Source: Lachnospiraceae bacterium
GTDB lineage: Bacteria; Bacillota; Clostridia; Lachnospirales; Lachnospiraceae
Reading direction: 5' to 3'
Assembly: GCA_017561085.1 (NCBI GenBank)
Contig: JAFZDQ010000127.1
Location: forward strand, 20,936-84,935
DNA length: 64,000 nt
Program-made: the position numbers and the translations under genes
The notes under the pieces: model-generated
Seen by the model: the letters and a program-made list of their open reading frames with translations, nothing else
What the model was told of the DNA's origin: nothing
Databases searched by the model: none
In this document: one piece after another, positions 42,360-51,389 of the stretch
Layout of the letters: each line of letters starts with the position of its first letter
Position numbering within the stretch: position 1 is the stretch's first letter

Positions 42360-43781
42360 ATGTACGACATCATTTCTAAACTTATCGAATCCGTCAATAA
42401 TTTTATGTACAGTTATTTACTTATTGTTTTATTACTTGCAGTTGGTTTGTATTTTACATTCCGGACAGGCTTTGTCCAGATGAGAATGCTGGGAGAATCC
42501 ATCCGTCTTGTAGGAGAAAAGAAATCGGATAAAAATGCTGTTTCCGCTTTTCAGGCGTTAATGGTATCTACAGCCAGCCGTGTGGGAACCGGTAATATCG
42601 TAGGTGTGGCCAATGCCATTGCCATCGGCGGCTACGGCGCCGTGTTCTGGATGTGGGTAATTGCTATTGTAGGTGCGGCATCTGCATTTGTGGAAAGTAC
42701 CTTGGCACAGATTTTTAAAAAACGTGACAAAGACGGCGGAAGCTATGGCGGTCCCGCTTACTATATTGAAGCTGCATTAAAGAAGCGCTGGGGCGGTATT
42801 ATCTTTGCCGTTGCACTGATTGCGACCTATGCCATCGGATTTAATATGCTGTGTTCCTACAACCTGATTACCAGTTTATCCGGCTATGGTTTTTACGGAG
42901 ATCCGGCTACTTCAAAGGTACCTTTGATTTGCGGAACGATTCTGGCAATTCTTGTTGGCTTTTGTGTGCTGGGCGGCGGAAAACGAATTGTGAAAATTAC
43001 CGGTGTTATGGTACCGGTGATGGGAATTACCTATATCGCAATGGCACTTTTGACCATGGTACTTAACTTTGAGATGATTCCCATGGTATTTAAAAATATT
43101 TTCGTATCAGCATTTGACTTCCGGGCAATTTTTGGCGGTTTTGCAGGCTCTGCATTAATGCAGGGAATTAAACGCGGTCTTTATTCCAATGAAGCCGGTG
43201 TGGGTTCTGCACCCAATGCTTCGGCAGCTGCGGATGTTTCCCATCCCGCTAAGCAGGGACTTGTGCAGATGCTCAGCGTTTTTATTGATACACTTTTGGT
43301 TTGTACAGCCACAGCCATGATGTGTCTGTGCAGCGGTATTACACCTTCCGAAGAACTGACAGGGGCTCCTTTTGTACAGGCGTCACTTGCCCAAACCTTT
43401 GGTAATTTCGGTTATTATTTTGTGACGATAGCGTTACTTCTGTTTGCGTTTACAACATTACTCGGAAATCTTTTTTACTGTGAAGGCTGCCTGAATTATA
43501 TTGCCAATCATCCGGTCAGCAAAAGAACCCTTACCGTTTTCAGAGTAGCAGCCAGCGCAGTTGTCCTCGTTGGCGCGTTACTTGACTTTGATTTGGTTTG
43601 GAATCTCGGTGACGTGTTAATGGGTGTAATGGCGATTTTGAACTTACCCGTAATCGTGATTTTAGGAAAAATTGCAATCAATACTCTGAATGATTATTGT
43701 AAGCAGAGAAAAGAAGGCAAAGACCCTGTATTTAAGGCATCAACAATTGGATTAGAAGGTAAAACGGATTTCTGGAATTAG
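42360..43781 (+). CDS. Alanine or glycine:cation symporter (AGCS/AlsT family)
   Basis: This 473-aa inner-membrane transporter has about eleven hydrophobic segments and brings in alanine or glycine with Na+ or H+. The AGCS signatures are ALMVSTASRVGTGNIVGVANAI, SYGGPAYYIEAAL, and KRGLYSNEAGVGSAPNASAAA with the conserved GSAP. The ribosome site (AAAGCAGGCTTATT) is modest. It is monocistronic; the 170 bases upstream are AT-rich with no clear -35. Substrate preference is not readable. Confidence 0.92.
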   Translation: MYDIISKLIESVNNFMYSYLLIVLLLAVGLYFTFRTGFVQMRMLGESIRLVGEKKSDKNAVSAFQALMVSTASRVGTGNIVGVANAIAIGGYGAVFWMWVIAIVGAASAFVESTLAQIFKKRDKDGGSYGGPAYYIEAALKKRWGGIIFAVALIATYAIGFNMLCSYNLITSLSGYGFYGDPATSKVPLICGTILAILVGFCVLGGGKRIVKITGVMVPVMGITYIAMALLTMVLNFEMIPMVFKNIFVSAFDFRAIFGGFAGSALMQGIKRGLYSNEAGVGSAPNASAAADVSHPAKQGLVQMLSVFIDTLLVCTATAMMCLCSGITPSEELTGAPFVQASLAQTFGNFGYYFVTIALLLFAFTTLLGNLFYCEGCLNYIANHPVSKRTLTVFRVAASAVVLVGALLDFDLVWNLGDVLMGVMAILNLPVIVILGKIAINTLNDYCKQRKEGKDPVFKASTIGLEGKTDFWN

Positions 43782-43794
43782 TGTTAGGACCGGG

Positions 43795-43834
43795 GAAACT
43801 ATCAGTAATACAGAGAGTTTAGGCTGATGGTTTC
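43795..43834 (+). other. Hairpin after the symporter gene
   Basis: GAAACTATCAG (43795-43805) pairs with CTGATGGTTTC (43824-43834) including one U-G pair. No T run follows, so it may be a 3'-stabilising or leader structure rather than a terminator. Confidence 0.4.
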
Positions 43835-43904
43835 TGTGGAAAAGTGCGGAAATATCAGTCTTTTTATGTGGTTGAAAATAAAATATTCAGCGGAGGATGA
43901 AAAA

Positions 43905-44312
43905 ATGGAAAAGAATGTAGCAAGAAACTTATTGGTTCAGGTACTGGATGACATGGAAAAGAAAGCTCTTGAAATGAAGGTGCAAGGTGTGGGCGTAGCT
44001 TGTTTTTTGGATGATGCGAGTGCAGTTGACTGGATTGGCGAGATGAAGGTAGTTGAAACACCTTACAATTTGAAAGAAGGATGGAATCTGGTAGCTATCG
44101 CATGGTCTAAGGCAGGAGAAGTGATTGCATCCCTGGCTAATAGCGGAAACCCGGACAGAGAAAAAATTATGGGCGAACTTGGTTTTGTAGGCGGTGCGTA
44201 CGCACAGTGTGACGGATATAAACTGGCCTTTGCGTTTAGCGGCGCTACATCCGAAGAGGATTTGGAAATAGCGGAATACGGAATCGCACAGTTTAGAGAG
44301 TATGCAAAATAA
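43905..44312 (+). CDS. GlcG/HbpS-like small protein
   Basis: The 135-aa product begins at ATG 43905 after CGGAGGATGAAAAA. The fold pattern GVGVACFLDDASAVDWIGEM, WNLVAIAWSKAGEVIASLANSG and GGAYAQCDGYKLAFAFSGATSEEDLEIAEYG resembles the GlcG/HbpS (PF03928) family, whose members include heme-binding and redox-sensing proteins. No heme ligand can be named. The longer open frame upstream lacks a ribosome site. A membrane protein gene follows 33 bases later. Confidence 0.65.
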   Translation: MEKNVARNLLVQVLDDMEKKALEMKVQGVGVACFLDDASAVDWIGEMKVVETPYNLKEGWNLVAIAWSKAGEVIASLANSGNPDREKIMGELGFVGGAYAQCDGYKLAFAFSGATSEEDLEIAEYGIAQFREYAK

Positions 44313-44345
44313 ATAGATTTGACGTGTAGGTGAGCGGAGGCTGAA

Positions 44346-45065
44346 ATGGGAGCGACTTACGGATTATTAGTGGTATTTGGATTAGGAATGATTGCATTTG
44401 GAATTTGGATATTTAAGTATCCCAAGTTTATGTGGAATATTTCTTTAGCCAGACGGTGGTACCTGAAGGGAGGAGAACCTACTGACCTTTATTATGCAAA
44501 TCAAAAAATTAGCGGTGTGATTTATGCTATTTTTGGCGCAGTTATGATTTTGTTGGGAATTAGTATGACTGCCACACAGGCAAGAGGATATGTTGTAGAG
44601 ATAGATGGTGAAAAACTTAGACTGCCGGGAACTTATACTGACATAGAAGCGCTGGGGTATCACATTGATGCAGGTGAAGAGATAAAGACATTGCAGGCAA
44701 CAGAGAAGGCGATTAAAAATTCAGCTACTTATGTCGTGAAAAATGCAGAAGGAAAAGAAATCACACTTACCCTTGAAAACCGGGGAGATGCGGACAGACC
44801 GGCGACGGAATGCGAACTTATAGCTATTAGTGTCGAGAATGAAAACGGTCCCAAAATAAAGTTGCCTAATGGCGTAAAAAGCGGAATGAGTGAAAAGGAC
44901 GTAGAAGCCATTTGGGGAAGAGGAACACCGAAGGGAATCGGTGGATCGGCAGCAGAATATAAAGCAAAGGTTAATTTCAACAGTTACAGGATTAATATTG
45001 TATACGATGGGAATTTCATGAACAGAAAGGTATCATCCATCAGAGTCACGGATGGAATCTACTAA
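44346..45065 (+). CDS. Two-helix membrane protein with a BamE/SmpA-like tail
   Basis: A 239-aa protein. Hydrophobic helices at about residues 4-22 and 56-76 flank a basic loop with SLARRWYLKGGEPTD, the pattern of DUF6199-type N termini. Residues about 80-170 form a beta-rich outer domain. The last 60 residues (VKSGMSEKDVEAIWGRGTPKG) look like the SmpA/BamE-type fold used for protein contacts. Function is unknown. GAGCGGAGGCTGAA precedes the ATG. It may be co-transcribed with the acyltransferase 12 bases downstream. Confidence 0.65.
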   Translation: MGATYGLLVVFGLGMIAFGIWIFKYPKFMWNISLARRWYLKGGEPTDLYYANQKISGVIYAIFGAVMILLGISMTATQARGYVVEIDGEKLRLPGTYTDIEALGYHIDAGEEIKTLQATEKAIKNSATYVVKNAEGKEITLTLENRGDADRPATECELIAISVENENGPKIKLPNGVKSGMSEKDVEAIWGRGTPKGIGGSAAEYKAKVNFNSYRINIVYDGNFMNRKVSSIRVTDGIY

Positions 45066-45077
45066 AAAGGTGGTTTT

Positions 45078-46181
45078 ATGCGGAAGCATTACATAGATAA
45101 TTTAAGATGGCTCATACTTCTGATACTGATACCGTATCATACGGCGCAGGCATGGAATACATGGGGCGAGCCCAATTATATTTTCTTTGAAGGAAACAGG
45201 GTGATTAGTAGCTTTATCGTGTTTTTTAGTCCCTTTTTTATGCCGCTTTTGTTTGTGCTGGCGGGAATTGGTACGAAGTATGCCCTGCAAAAAAGAACGA
45301 CAAAAGAATATCTGGCAGAAAGAGTGCGCAGGCTTTTGATTCCGTTTTTGTACGGAACGCTTGTTTTGACGCCGGTGATGGCCTATTTAGCGGATAAGTT
45401 TCATTACTCCTATAATGGAGGGTTTTTGAAGCATTATGGTGTGTTTTTTACGAAGTTTACGGATTTAACAGGTGCGGACGGCGGCTTTTCGGTAGGACAG
45501 TTTTGGTTCGTGTTATATCTGTTTGTAATTTCGATTCTGAGTGTTGTAGGATTGTCACTACTGAAAAACAGAGCGGTAAACGCAGATGAAAAAGTGAATA
45601 GAAAAGCCGATGAAAAACCGGAGAAAAGCGTTTCCTTGTGGCCGATTTTTATGTTAGGTCTGCCCCTGCCGATTCTAAGTGATTTGTTATCCATAGGTGG
45701 TAAAAGTTTTGCTGAATATCTGTATCTTTTCCTGTTGGGCTATCTGGTATTTTCAGATGACCGAATCATAAGTAAATTAGAAAAATATGCCGGAATATGG
45801 ATAAGCTTCGGCTTGGCGGCAGCAGTTTTAAATGTGTATCTTTTCCTTTGGGCGGACGGAACATATGAATTGTTAAATGATGTGGCGAAGTACCTGTCCG
45901 AATGGGTGATGGTTTTAGCGCTAATCGGCTTAGCGAAACGATATTTGAACTTTCACGGACCGGTATCGGAATATATGAAGAAGAGGTCTTTTCTCTTTTT
46001 TACTTATCATTTTATATGGGTAGTCGTAATCCAGTATTTATTGTATGGAATCGTTGGTAATCAAACATTTATTTTGTTTGCGGGCACGGTGTTATTGGCG
46101 TATTTGATGACCTTTGTGTGTTGTGAAATCAGTATCAGAATTCCGGTTTTATGTTTCCTTACCGGAGTGAAGAAAGGATGA
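45078..46181 (+). CDS. Acyltransferase family 3 membrane protein
   Basis: A 367-aa polytopic protein of about ten helices. It opens RKHYIDNLRWLILLILIPYHTAQAW, the signature of acyltransferase 3 (OafA/YrhL, with the conserved His in YH), and RVRRLLIPFLYGTLVLTP follows. Such enzymes acetylate glycans or lipids at the membrane. The ribosome site is AAAAGGTGG. Its stop overlaps the next GNAT start (ATGA). The acceptor is unknown. Confidence 0.87.
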   Translation: MRKHYIDNLRWLILLILIPYHTAQAWNTWGEPNYIFFEGNRVISSFIVFFSPFFMPLLFVLAGIGTKYALQKRTTKEYLAERVRRLLIPFLYGTLVLTPVMAYLADKFHYSYNGGFLKHYGVFFTKFTDLTGADGGFSVGQFWFVLYLFVISILSVVGLSLLKNRAVNADEKVNRKADEKPEKSVSLWPIFMLGLPLPILSDLLSIGGKSFAEYLYLFLLGYLVFSDDRIISKLEKYAGIWISFGLAAAVLNVYLFLWADGTYELLNDVAKYLSEWVMVLALIGLAKRYLNFHGPVSEYMKKRSFLFFTYHFIWVVVIQYLLYGIVGNQTFILFAGTVLLAYLMTFVCCEISIRIPVLCFLTGVKKG

Positions 46182-46753
46182 GAAAAATGGAAATCAAAAT
46201 CAGAATTGCACGCGAAGAAGACGCGGAAGATTTATTAAAGATATATGCGTATTATGTGAAGAACACAGCAATTACGTTTGAACATGATGTTCCCACATTA
46301 GAAGAATTCACAGGCAGAATAAGAGAAACACTCAAAAATTATCCTTATTTGGTGGCGTTAATTGACGGAAGAATTGTGGGATATATTTACGCAGGCAGAT
46401 TCAGGACGAGGGCTTCCTATGCGTGGAGTGCATCTACCTCTGTTTATGTTGACAGGCAGTATCACAGATTGGGAATCGGAAAGCAGCTTTATGCGGAACT
46501 TGAAACGATATTGGCAAAGCAGAATGTAATCAATGTCTATGCAGGCGTAGCCGACCCGGTCAAAGAAGATGAATATCTGACCCATAACAGTGAGCACTTT
46601 CACGAAGCCATGGGCTATCAGGTGGTCGCCAGATACCATGAGTGCGGAAGCAAGTTTGGCAGATGGTACAATATAATCGAGATGGAAAAAATAATCGGCA
46701 AGAGGACTTGCCCGCCTCAGGCATTTATTCCGTTTTGTGAATTGCGGGAATAA
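46178..46753 (+). CDS. GNAT acetyltransferase (phosphinothricin-acetyltransferase-like)
   Basis: The 191-aa product starts at ATG 46178 overlapping the preceding stop, after GAAAGG. The region IRIAREEDAEDLLKIYAYYVKNTAITFEH, FRTRASYAWSASTSVYVDRQYHRLGIGKQLY with the acetyl-CoA motif, and HEAMGYQVVARYHECGSKFGRWYNIIEMEK are the pattern of the Pat/YncA-type acetyltransferases, which acetylate amines such as phosphinothricin or methionine sulfoximine. The C-terminal tail (RTCPPQAFIPFCELRE) is an unusual extension. Confidence 0.88.
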   Translation: MRKMEIKIRIAREEDAEDLLKIYAYYVKNTAITFEHDVPTLEEFTGRIRETLKNYPYLVALIDGRIVGYIYAGRFRTRASYAWSASTSVYVDRQYHRLGIGKQLYAELETILAKQNVINVYAGVADPVKEDEYLTHNSEHFHEAMGYQVVARYHECGSKFGRWYNIIEMEKIIGKRTCPPQAFIPFCELRE

Positions 46754-46776
46754 ACTTGAAGTTGTGGAGGGAACAT

Positions 46777-47409
46777 ATGCGCTATCAGGAACTTGATACC
46801 TATTGGAAAAGAATATTTGACTTGGAGTGGATTTCGTTATGTGAGGGAAGTAAAGCGATTGCGGCTCTGATCGTTTCGGATGACGGAACTATCATTTCAG
46901 AAGGAAGAAATAAAATTGGTGAAAAAGGTATTCCAAATCCCAGGGTATCCCATGCCGAGGTAGAGGCGATTCGTAACTTGGATATCAATAAATATCCCTA
47001 TGTGAAAAGTTATACATTATATACCGCATTAGAACCATGTCCTATGTGTATGGGAACCATGGTAATGGGGGGAATCAGAAATATAGTAATCGGAGCCAAA
47101 GATGCTCACGGAGGTGCAATGCATCTCATTGAGCATAGCGAATTTCTTAGAAATAAAAATATAAATATAACATGGATGCCGCAAGAATATGGTGATGTCC
47201 AACGCGGCTTTCAAGCACTGAAAGAACTGTTATACAATACAGATAAAGAGCGTTGTGATAGGATGATGGATGATTTTTCTGTATTTAACAAAAAAGGTGT
47301 CATAGCAGCAAAAGAACTTATTTTTGGAGGACTTTTTAATGATAAGTCTCCTGCGTCCTATCGTGCGGAAGAAATATTTGATAAGTTAATGCTGATTATT
47401 GAAAGATAG
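46777..47409 (+). CDS. Cytidine/deoxycytidylate-deaminase-like nucleoside deaminase
   Basis: The 210-aa protein starts at ATG 46777 after GTGGAGGGAACAT. The zinc-deaminase motifs are HAEVEAI near residue 63 and PCPMCMG near 93, typical of TadA/guanine-deaminase-like proteins. The C-terminal 80 residues are an extension beyond TadA (about 150 aa), so it is more likely a free nucleoside or base deaminase than the tRNA enzyme. Substrate unknown. Many small genes around it suggest an accessory cassette. Confidence 0.85.
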   Translation: MRYQELDTYWKRIFDLEWISLCEGSKAIAALIVSDDGTIISEGRNKIGEKGIPNPRVSHAEVEAIRNLDINKYPYVKSYTLYTALEPCPMCMGTMVMGGIRNIVIGAKDAHGGAMHLIEHSEFLRNKNINITWMPQEYGDVQRGFQALKELLYNTDKERCDRMMDDFSVFNKKGVIAAKELIFGGLFNDKSPASYRAEEIFDKLMLIIER

Positions 47410-47474
47410 TTTACAAAGGAAAGAAGAAAGTTGAAGACTTGAATTGACGCATATGCCGAGTTTCATTTCCTCTT

Positions 47475-47696
47475 TTAGGCAGTGGAAGTCTAAAAGTGCT
47501 GCTGTTGCCTAAAATAAGCGATGAAAAGTCAAAAATTAGGCAGTGGAAGTCTAAAAGTGTTGCTGTTGCCTAAAATAAGCGATGAAAAGTCAAAAATTAG
47601 GCAGTAGAAGCTAAAAAGTGTTGCTATTGCCTAAAAAGTAGTTGTGAAAGGTCTTGAATTAGGCATTGTGACCGTGAAAATCCTGCCACTGCCTAA
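47475..47696. repeat. Four-copy 61-bp tandem hairpin array
   Basis: Units begin at 47475, 47536, 47597 and 47659 with TTAGGCA and each contains the matching TGCCTAA (ending 47512, 47573, 47634 and 47696), so each can form a hairpin. The first two units are nearly identical, the third has point changes and the fourth is diverged inside. The repeat unit is about 61 bp, including a spacer with GCGATGAAAAGTC. The rest of the 343-bp gap holds no gene. Not CRISPR: the spacer is conserved. Confidence 0.8.
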
Positions 47697-47752
47697 AAGT
47701 GAAATATCAGTTTGACGGAACGAAGAATCCCAATTTATAGAGGTAAAGAGTA

Positions 47753-48193
47753 ATGAAGATTAGAGTAATGACAATAAACGATTACGACGGCGTATATAAC
47801 TTGTGGATTAACACGCCGGGAATGGGCTTAAATACGACTGATGACAGCAGAGAAGGGATTGAAAAGTATTTGAAGCGTAATCCCACAACCAGCTTTGTGG
47901 CAGAAAGTGACGATGGAATTATCGGAGTAATTATCGCTGGACATGATGGGAGAAGAGGATATATTTATCATACCGCGGTGTTGCCCAATTACAGAAATCA
48001 GGGAATAGCCAAGAAACTAGTAGATGCCGCGATGTCAGCTTTAGATGAAGAAGGCATCAACAAAGTGGCGCTGGTTGCTTTTAGGAAAAATGAGTTGGGA
48101 AATGGTTTCTGGGGAAATATCGGATTTGATGATAGAGAAGATTTGGTATATAGGAACAAAAATATCCATGCACTAAATAGAATTGATACCTAA
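47753..48193 (+). CDS. GNAT family N-acetyltransferase
   Basis: A 146-aa protein with acetyl-CoA motif AVLPNYRNQGIAKKLV and conserved GHDGRRG, NPTTS and REDL shared with the GNAT at 39997. The N-terminal MKIRVMTINDYDGVYNLW matches that paralogue. Substrate is not inferable. AGAGGTAAAGAGTA precedes the ATG. It follows the tandem hairpin array directly. Confidence 0.86.
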   Translation: MKIRVMTINDYDGVYNLWINTPGMGLNTTDDSREGIEKYLKRNPTTSFVAESDDGIIGVIIAGHDGRRGYIYHTAVLPNYRNQGIAKKLVDAAMSALDEEGINKVALVAFRKNELGNGFWGNIGFDDREDLVYRNKNIHALNRIDT

Positions 48194-48233
48194 TTTTATG
48201 GAAAGTTAGAGGAAGAAAAAGCGAGGAATACGA

Positions 48234-49106
48234 TTGAAAAAGAGTTACCGTCGAGCAATCAAAGTAATCATATCTGCCCTGCTTCTGATATGGATAATCC
48301 GGGGAAATAGTACGATAGGTGTCACGAACTATACTGTTGTAAACGACAGAATTCCTGCGGCATTTACAGGTTATAAAATAGCTGTGATTTCCGACCTTCA
48401 CAATGCTTGCTTCGGAAAAGAAAATCGCCGATTAATTGCAACGATTGAAAAGGAAGAACCGGATTTAATTGCCATTACCGGGGACTTGATAGACTCCGGC
48501 AAACCGAAGGTAGAAGTGGCAGAAAGTCTGGTTCGACAGCTTGCCGGAACCGCGCCCATTTATTTTGTGACGGGAAACCATGAATCTTGGGTTCCTGAAA
48601 CGTATCAGGAATTGGAAGCAAAATTAAAAGACGCAGGTGTGACGATTCTCCATAACAGCGTAGTAGAAATTGAAAAGAACGGTGAAACCATTCAGATTGC
48701 CGGTCTGGATGATTCCGATTACATAGGCAGGGCGTCAATTTCAAAGGAATCAGCTGATACAAGCGGTAAATCATACATACCTGGAAACAAGCCGCAAGCG
48801 AAGCTGAAAGAAATGAATCTGTCAGAAGATTTTTGTATCTTACTTGCACACAGACCGGAAGATTTCGGTGCTTATGCGTCTGAAAATGTTGACCTGGTGC
48901 TTAGTGGACATGCCCATGGCGGACAGGTCAGACTTCCTTTCGTGGGAGGAGTAGTGGCTCCGGGACAGGGCTTTTTCCCGAAGTATGATGCCGGAGAATA
49001 CACCGAGAATAATACGACCATGATAGTAAGCAGAGGAATTGGAAACAGTGTTATTCCGGTAAGGATTAATAACAGACCGGAAGTGGTCATGATACATTTG
49101 AAATAG
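48234..49106 (+). CDS. Membrane-anchored metallophosphoesterase (YkuE-like)
   Basis: A 290-aa calcineurin-like enzyme starting at TTG 48234 after GAGGAATACGA. One N-terminal hydrophobic helix (about residues 8-24) anchors it. Metal-binding motifs are in order: ISDLHNACFG (D-x-H), TGDLID (GD), TGNHE (GNH) and SGHAHGGQVRLP (GHxH). The membrane topology and the VLSGHAHGGQ end match the YkuE/UDP-2,3-diacylglucosamine-hydrolase group, but the substrate is unknown. Confidence 0.87.
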   Translation: MKKSYRRAIKVIISALLLIWIIRGNSTIGVTNYTVVNDRIPAAFTGYKIAVISDLHNACFGKENRRLIATIEKEEPDLIAITGDLIDSGKPKVEVAESLVRQLAGTAPIYFVTGNHESWVPETYQELEAKLKDAGVTILHNSVVEIEKNGETIQIAGLDDSDYIGRASISKESADTSGKSYIPGNKPQAKLKEMNLSEDFCILLAHRPEDFGAYASENVDLVLSGHAHGGQVRLPFVGGVVAPGQGFFPKYDAGEYTENNTTMIVSRGIGNSVIPVRINNRPEVVMIHLK

Positions 49107-49130
49107 GAGTAAACGAAGGAGGAAAAGATT

Positions 49131-50231
49131 ATGCCACCCAGCAGAAGAAGTTCAAGTTCAAGGAGTTCACGATCAAGGAGTAGTTCACGCAGCAGTTCCC
49201 GTAGCAGAAGCAGTTCATCAAGCAGAAGGAGCAGTTCGTCTCATAGCTCTTACCGCAGTTCAGGATCTTCTTACAGAAGCAGCGGCAGCAGAACTACATC
49301 TACATATACCCCCAAGAGAACCAGAAGAAACCAACCTACAGGTATGCCCTCTCACGTTAAGACCAAGTCTATTTTGCTGAGATGTAAAAACCATGACTAT
49401 ATGTACGTCAATGAGTCCTGGATGGATGAGGCGACAGGCGTAACTTATAATAAGGGTTATTATGATGAAAACGGTAAATACTATGGCGCAGACACTGTAG
49501 CTTTTAAGAAGCCTGACGGTTCCTATGAAGCCCACTATGAGTGTGAGTACTGCGGAACAGAGTTAGAAGCTAATTGGAAGGAAGGTTTTTATCCTTCTTG
49601 TAAAAACTGTGGCGCTGAGATGAAAAAGACTCCTGTCTTTATTGATGAAATCCTGAATGTGGGAAATACCAATACTTACTATAGTGATTCTTACAGAAGC
49701 ACTGCTAACAATGCAAAGAGTGATGGAAAACGTTTACTGAAGAAGCTTCTGATTACTTTTGGGTTTGCGATGTTTTCGCCCATTATCATTATGGTTATCA
49801 TGTATATGACAATAACGAAATCTATGCAGAGTGTTTATGATGATTACGATTATAATGCTTCCGAACCGGTGCAGTTAGAAGAAGTGGAGACCAATCTGGA
49901 AATTTACGGAACGGACCTTTATCTGGATGAGGTTTCACCCAATACGTACCGCATTTGTACTTCGATAGATGAATATGAAAAACATCTTACCTGGGATTAT
50001 GGTGCACAGTCTTATTATGACTATGACAGTAACTGCTATTTGTGGTACAACACCGACGTCAGCCCGAACCTGTGGCAGTATTGGTATGATGATATTGCCA
50101 GCGACAGTTACTACGGCTGGATGGAATGCGAAGGTGACGACTGGTACATCGAAACTTCCGACACGGATTGGGAATTGTACGAAGGCGATACATCTAACCT
50201 TTGGCATATTGAGAATCCATTTGATGAATAA
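49131..50231 (+). CDS. Ser/Arg-repeat protein with zinc ribbon and membrane helix
   Basis: The 366-aa product starts with about 52 residues built almost only of Ser and Arg (for example SRRSSSSRSSRSRSSS), resembling a eukaryotic RS domain. A basic TPKRTRRNQ linker leads to a domain with CEYCGTE and CKNCGAEM knuckles near 140-165 (zinc ribbon), a hydrophobic helix near 212-232 and an acidic Tyr/Asp/Trp-rich tail. I know no function for this combination. The first half of the gene has a very skewed base composition (AGC/AGA/TCA runs). GAAGGAGGAAAAGATT precedes the ATG. The repeat may be sticky, DNA- or RNA-binding, or phosphorylated. Confidence 0.75.
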   Translation: MPPSRRSSSSRSSRSRSSSRSSSRSRSSSSSRRSSSSHSSYRSSGSSYRSSGSRTTSTYTPKRTRRNQPTGMPSHVKTKSILLRCKNHDYMYVNESWMDEATGVTYNKGYYDENGKYYGADTVAFKKPDGSYEAHYECEYCGTELEANWKEGFYPSCKNCGAEMKKTPVFIDEILNVGNTNTYYSDSYRSTANNAKSDGKRLLKKLLITFGFAMFSPIIIMVIMYMTITKSMQSVYDDYDYNASEPVQLEEVETNLEIYGTDLYLDEVSPNTYRICTSIDEYEKHLTWDYGAQSYYDYDSNCYLWYNTDVSPNLWQYWYDDIASDSYYGWMECEGDDWYIETSDTDWELYEGDTSNLWHIENPFDE

Positions 50232-50251
50232 TTTTTTAACTAGGAGCAGAG

Positions 50252-50668
50252 ATGAATTTAACGTATAAACAACGGATTAGCGTAGAGGATTATAACGCCC
50301 TCCGTGACGCGGTAGGCTGGGGCAGATTATGTGAGGACCAGGCGGCTCAGAGCTTGAAAAATTCTGCCTTTGTGATCAGTTGCTATGATGGTGAAAAGAT
50401 AGCCGGTGCCGCCAGACTGATTTGGGACCGGGGCGCCACCGCTTATCTGGCAGACGTTATGGTCATGCCGGAGTATCAGAGGCAGGGGATCGGCACCTAT
50501 ATGGTAGAAGAAAACATAGCGTTCCTCAAGTCGCAATTACGGGAAGGCTGGAGAATAAAAATCGTCTTAATAGCGGCCAAGGGAAAAGAGGCATTTTATG
50601 AGAAGTTCGGATTTTGCGTGCGGCCCAATGAAAATGCCGGTCCGGGTATGGACCTGATTCTTACATAA
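50252..50668 (+). CDS. GNAT family N-acetyltransferase
   Basis: The 138-aa protein opens MNLTYKQRISVEDYNALRDAVGW and carries the acetyl-CoA motif VMPEYQRQGIGTYMV near residue 75, plus the C-terminal EKFGFCVRPNENAGPGMD. It matches small GNATs of the YjbC/YhhY sort without a known target. AGGAGCAGAG precedes the ATG at 50252. Confidence 0.86.
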   Translation: MNLTYKQRISVEDYNALRDAVGWGRLCEDQAAQSLKNSAFVISCYDGEKIAGAARLIWDRGATAYLADVMVMPEYQRQGIGTYMVEENIAFLKSQLREGWRIKIVLIAAKGKEAFYEKFGFCVRPNENAGPGMDLILT

Positions 50669-50723
50669 GTTATGTTGGATTACGCAGAAGTGCACGAATG
50701 AATACAATACTGGGAGTGTAAAA

Positions 50724-51371
50724 GTGGAAAACAAAAAGAAAAAGGGAACGAAAAAGGCGCTGATAATCGGTGGAATTGTCGTGTTTTTAGCGATTCTTTT
50801 GTGGATGCTGCGAGGCGTAATTGTAATGGGCCTTTTGGTCCTTAGTTCCGTAACAGCCAAGGTGGAAGTAAACACTGACATCAGCAAATATCAGGATTAT
50901 ATCGGTGAAAATGCACTGCCTGAATATGCCCTGAAATGGGGCATGAGTGAGGTGATTTTTCCGGAAGAAATCACGGATGATATGAACGTGCAGGATTACA
51001 AAATGGTTTATTACAACCCTTTTGATGCACAGTATTTAAGTTATTTGGTGGTGGAGTATGATGAAGCAGCATATGAAGCGGAGATTGCCCGATTAAAGTC
51101 ATATCCACAAATGGATTATATCGGTTATTATGGCGCCCGGGGATTTGATGAAAAATATGAGCTGGTAGCCATGATGTCAGATTCTTATCAGGGATTTGTG
51201 TATGCGCTGACAGATAAGGAAGGCACCATCATTTATGTAGAAATTATCTTTTGTAATTATTTTATGGACTTGGATTACAAGAAATACATTAGCGAAGAGT
51301 ACCTGCCGATTGGATTTGATGCCACAAGCGATAATCCTTATATGCAGGAAAAAATGAAAAATTATCCATAA
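50724..51371 (+). CDS. Single-pass membrane protein, unknown family
   Basis: A 215-aa protein with a basic start (KNKKKKGTKKA), a helix at about 12-40 and an outer, acidic, Tyr-rich domain. No motif I can name. GTG 50724 is used after GGGAGTGTAAAA; a search with profiles could identify a family. The neighbours are a GNAT and a tautomerase. Confidence 0.6.
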   Translation: MENKKKKGTKKALIIGGIVVFLAILLWMLRGVIVMGLLVLSSVTAKVEVNTDISKYQDYIGENALPEYALKWGMSEVIFPEEITDDMNVQDYKMVYYNPFDAQYLSYLVVEYDEAAYEAEIARLKSYPQMDYIGYYGARGFDEKYELVAMMSDSYQGFVYALTDKEGTIIYVEIIFCNYFMDLDYKKYISEEYLPIGFDATSDNPYMQEKMKNYP

Positions 51372-51389
51372 GGAAACGGAGGAAATAGT

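Noticed and set aside
47475-47696. CRISPR array
   Set aside because: The repeat units carry conserved spacers of similar sequence, have only four copies, and no cas gene is in the window.
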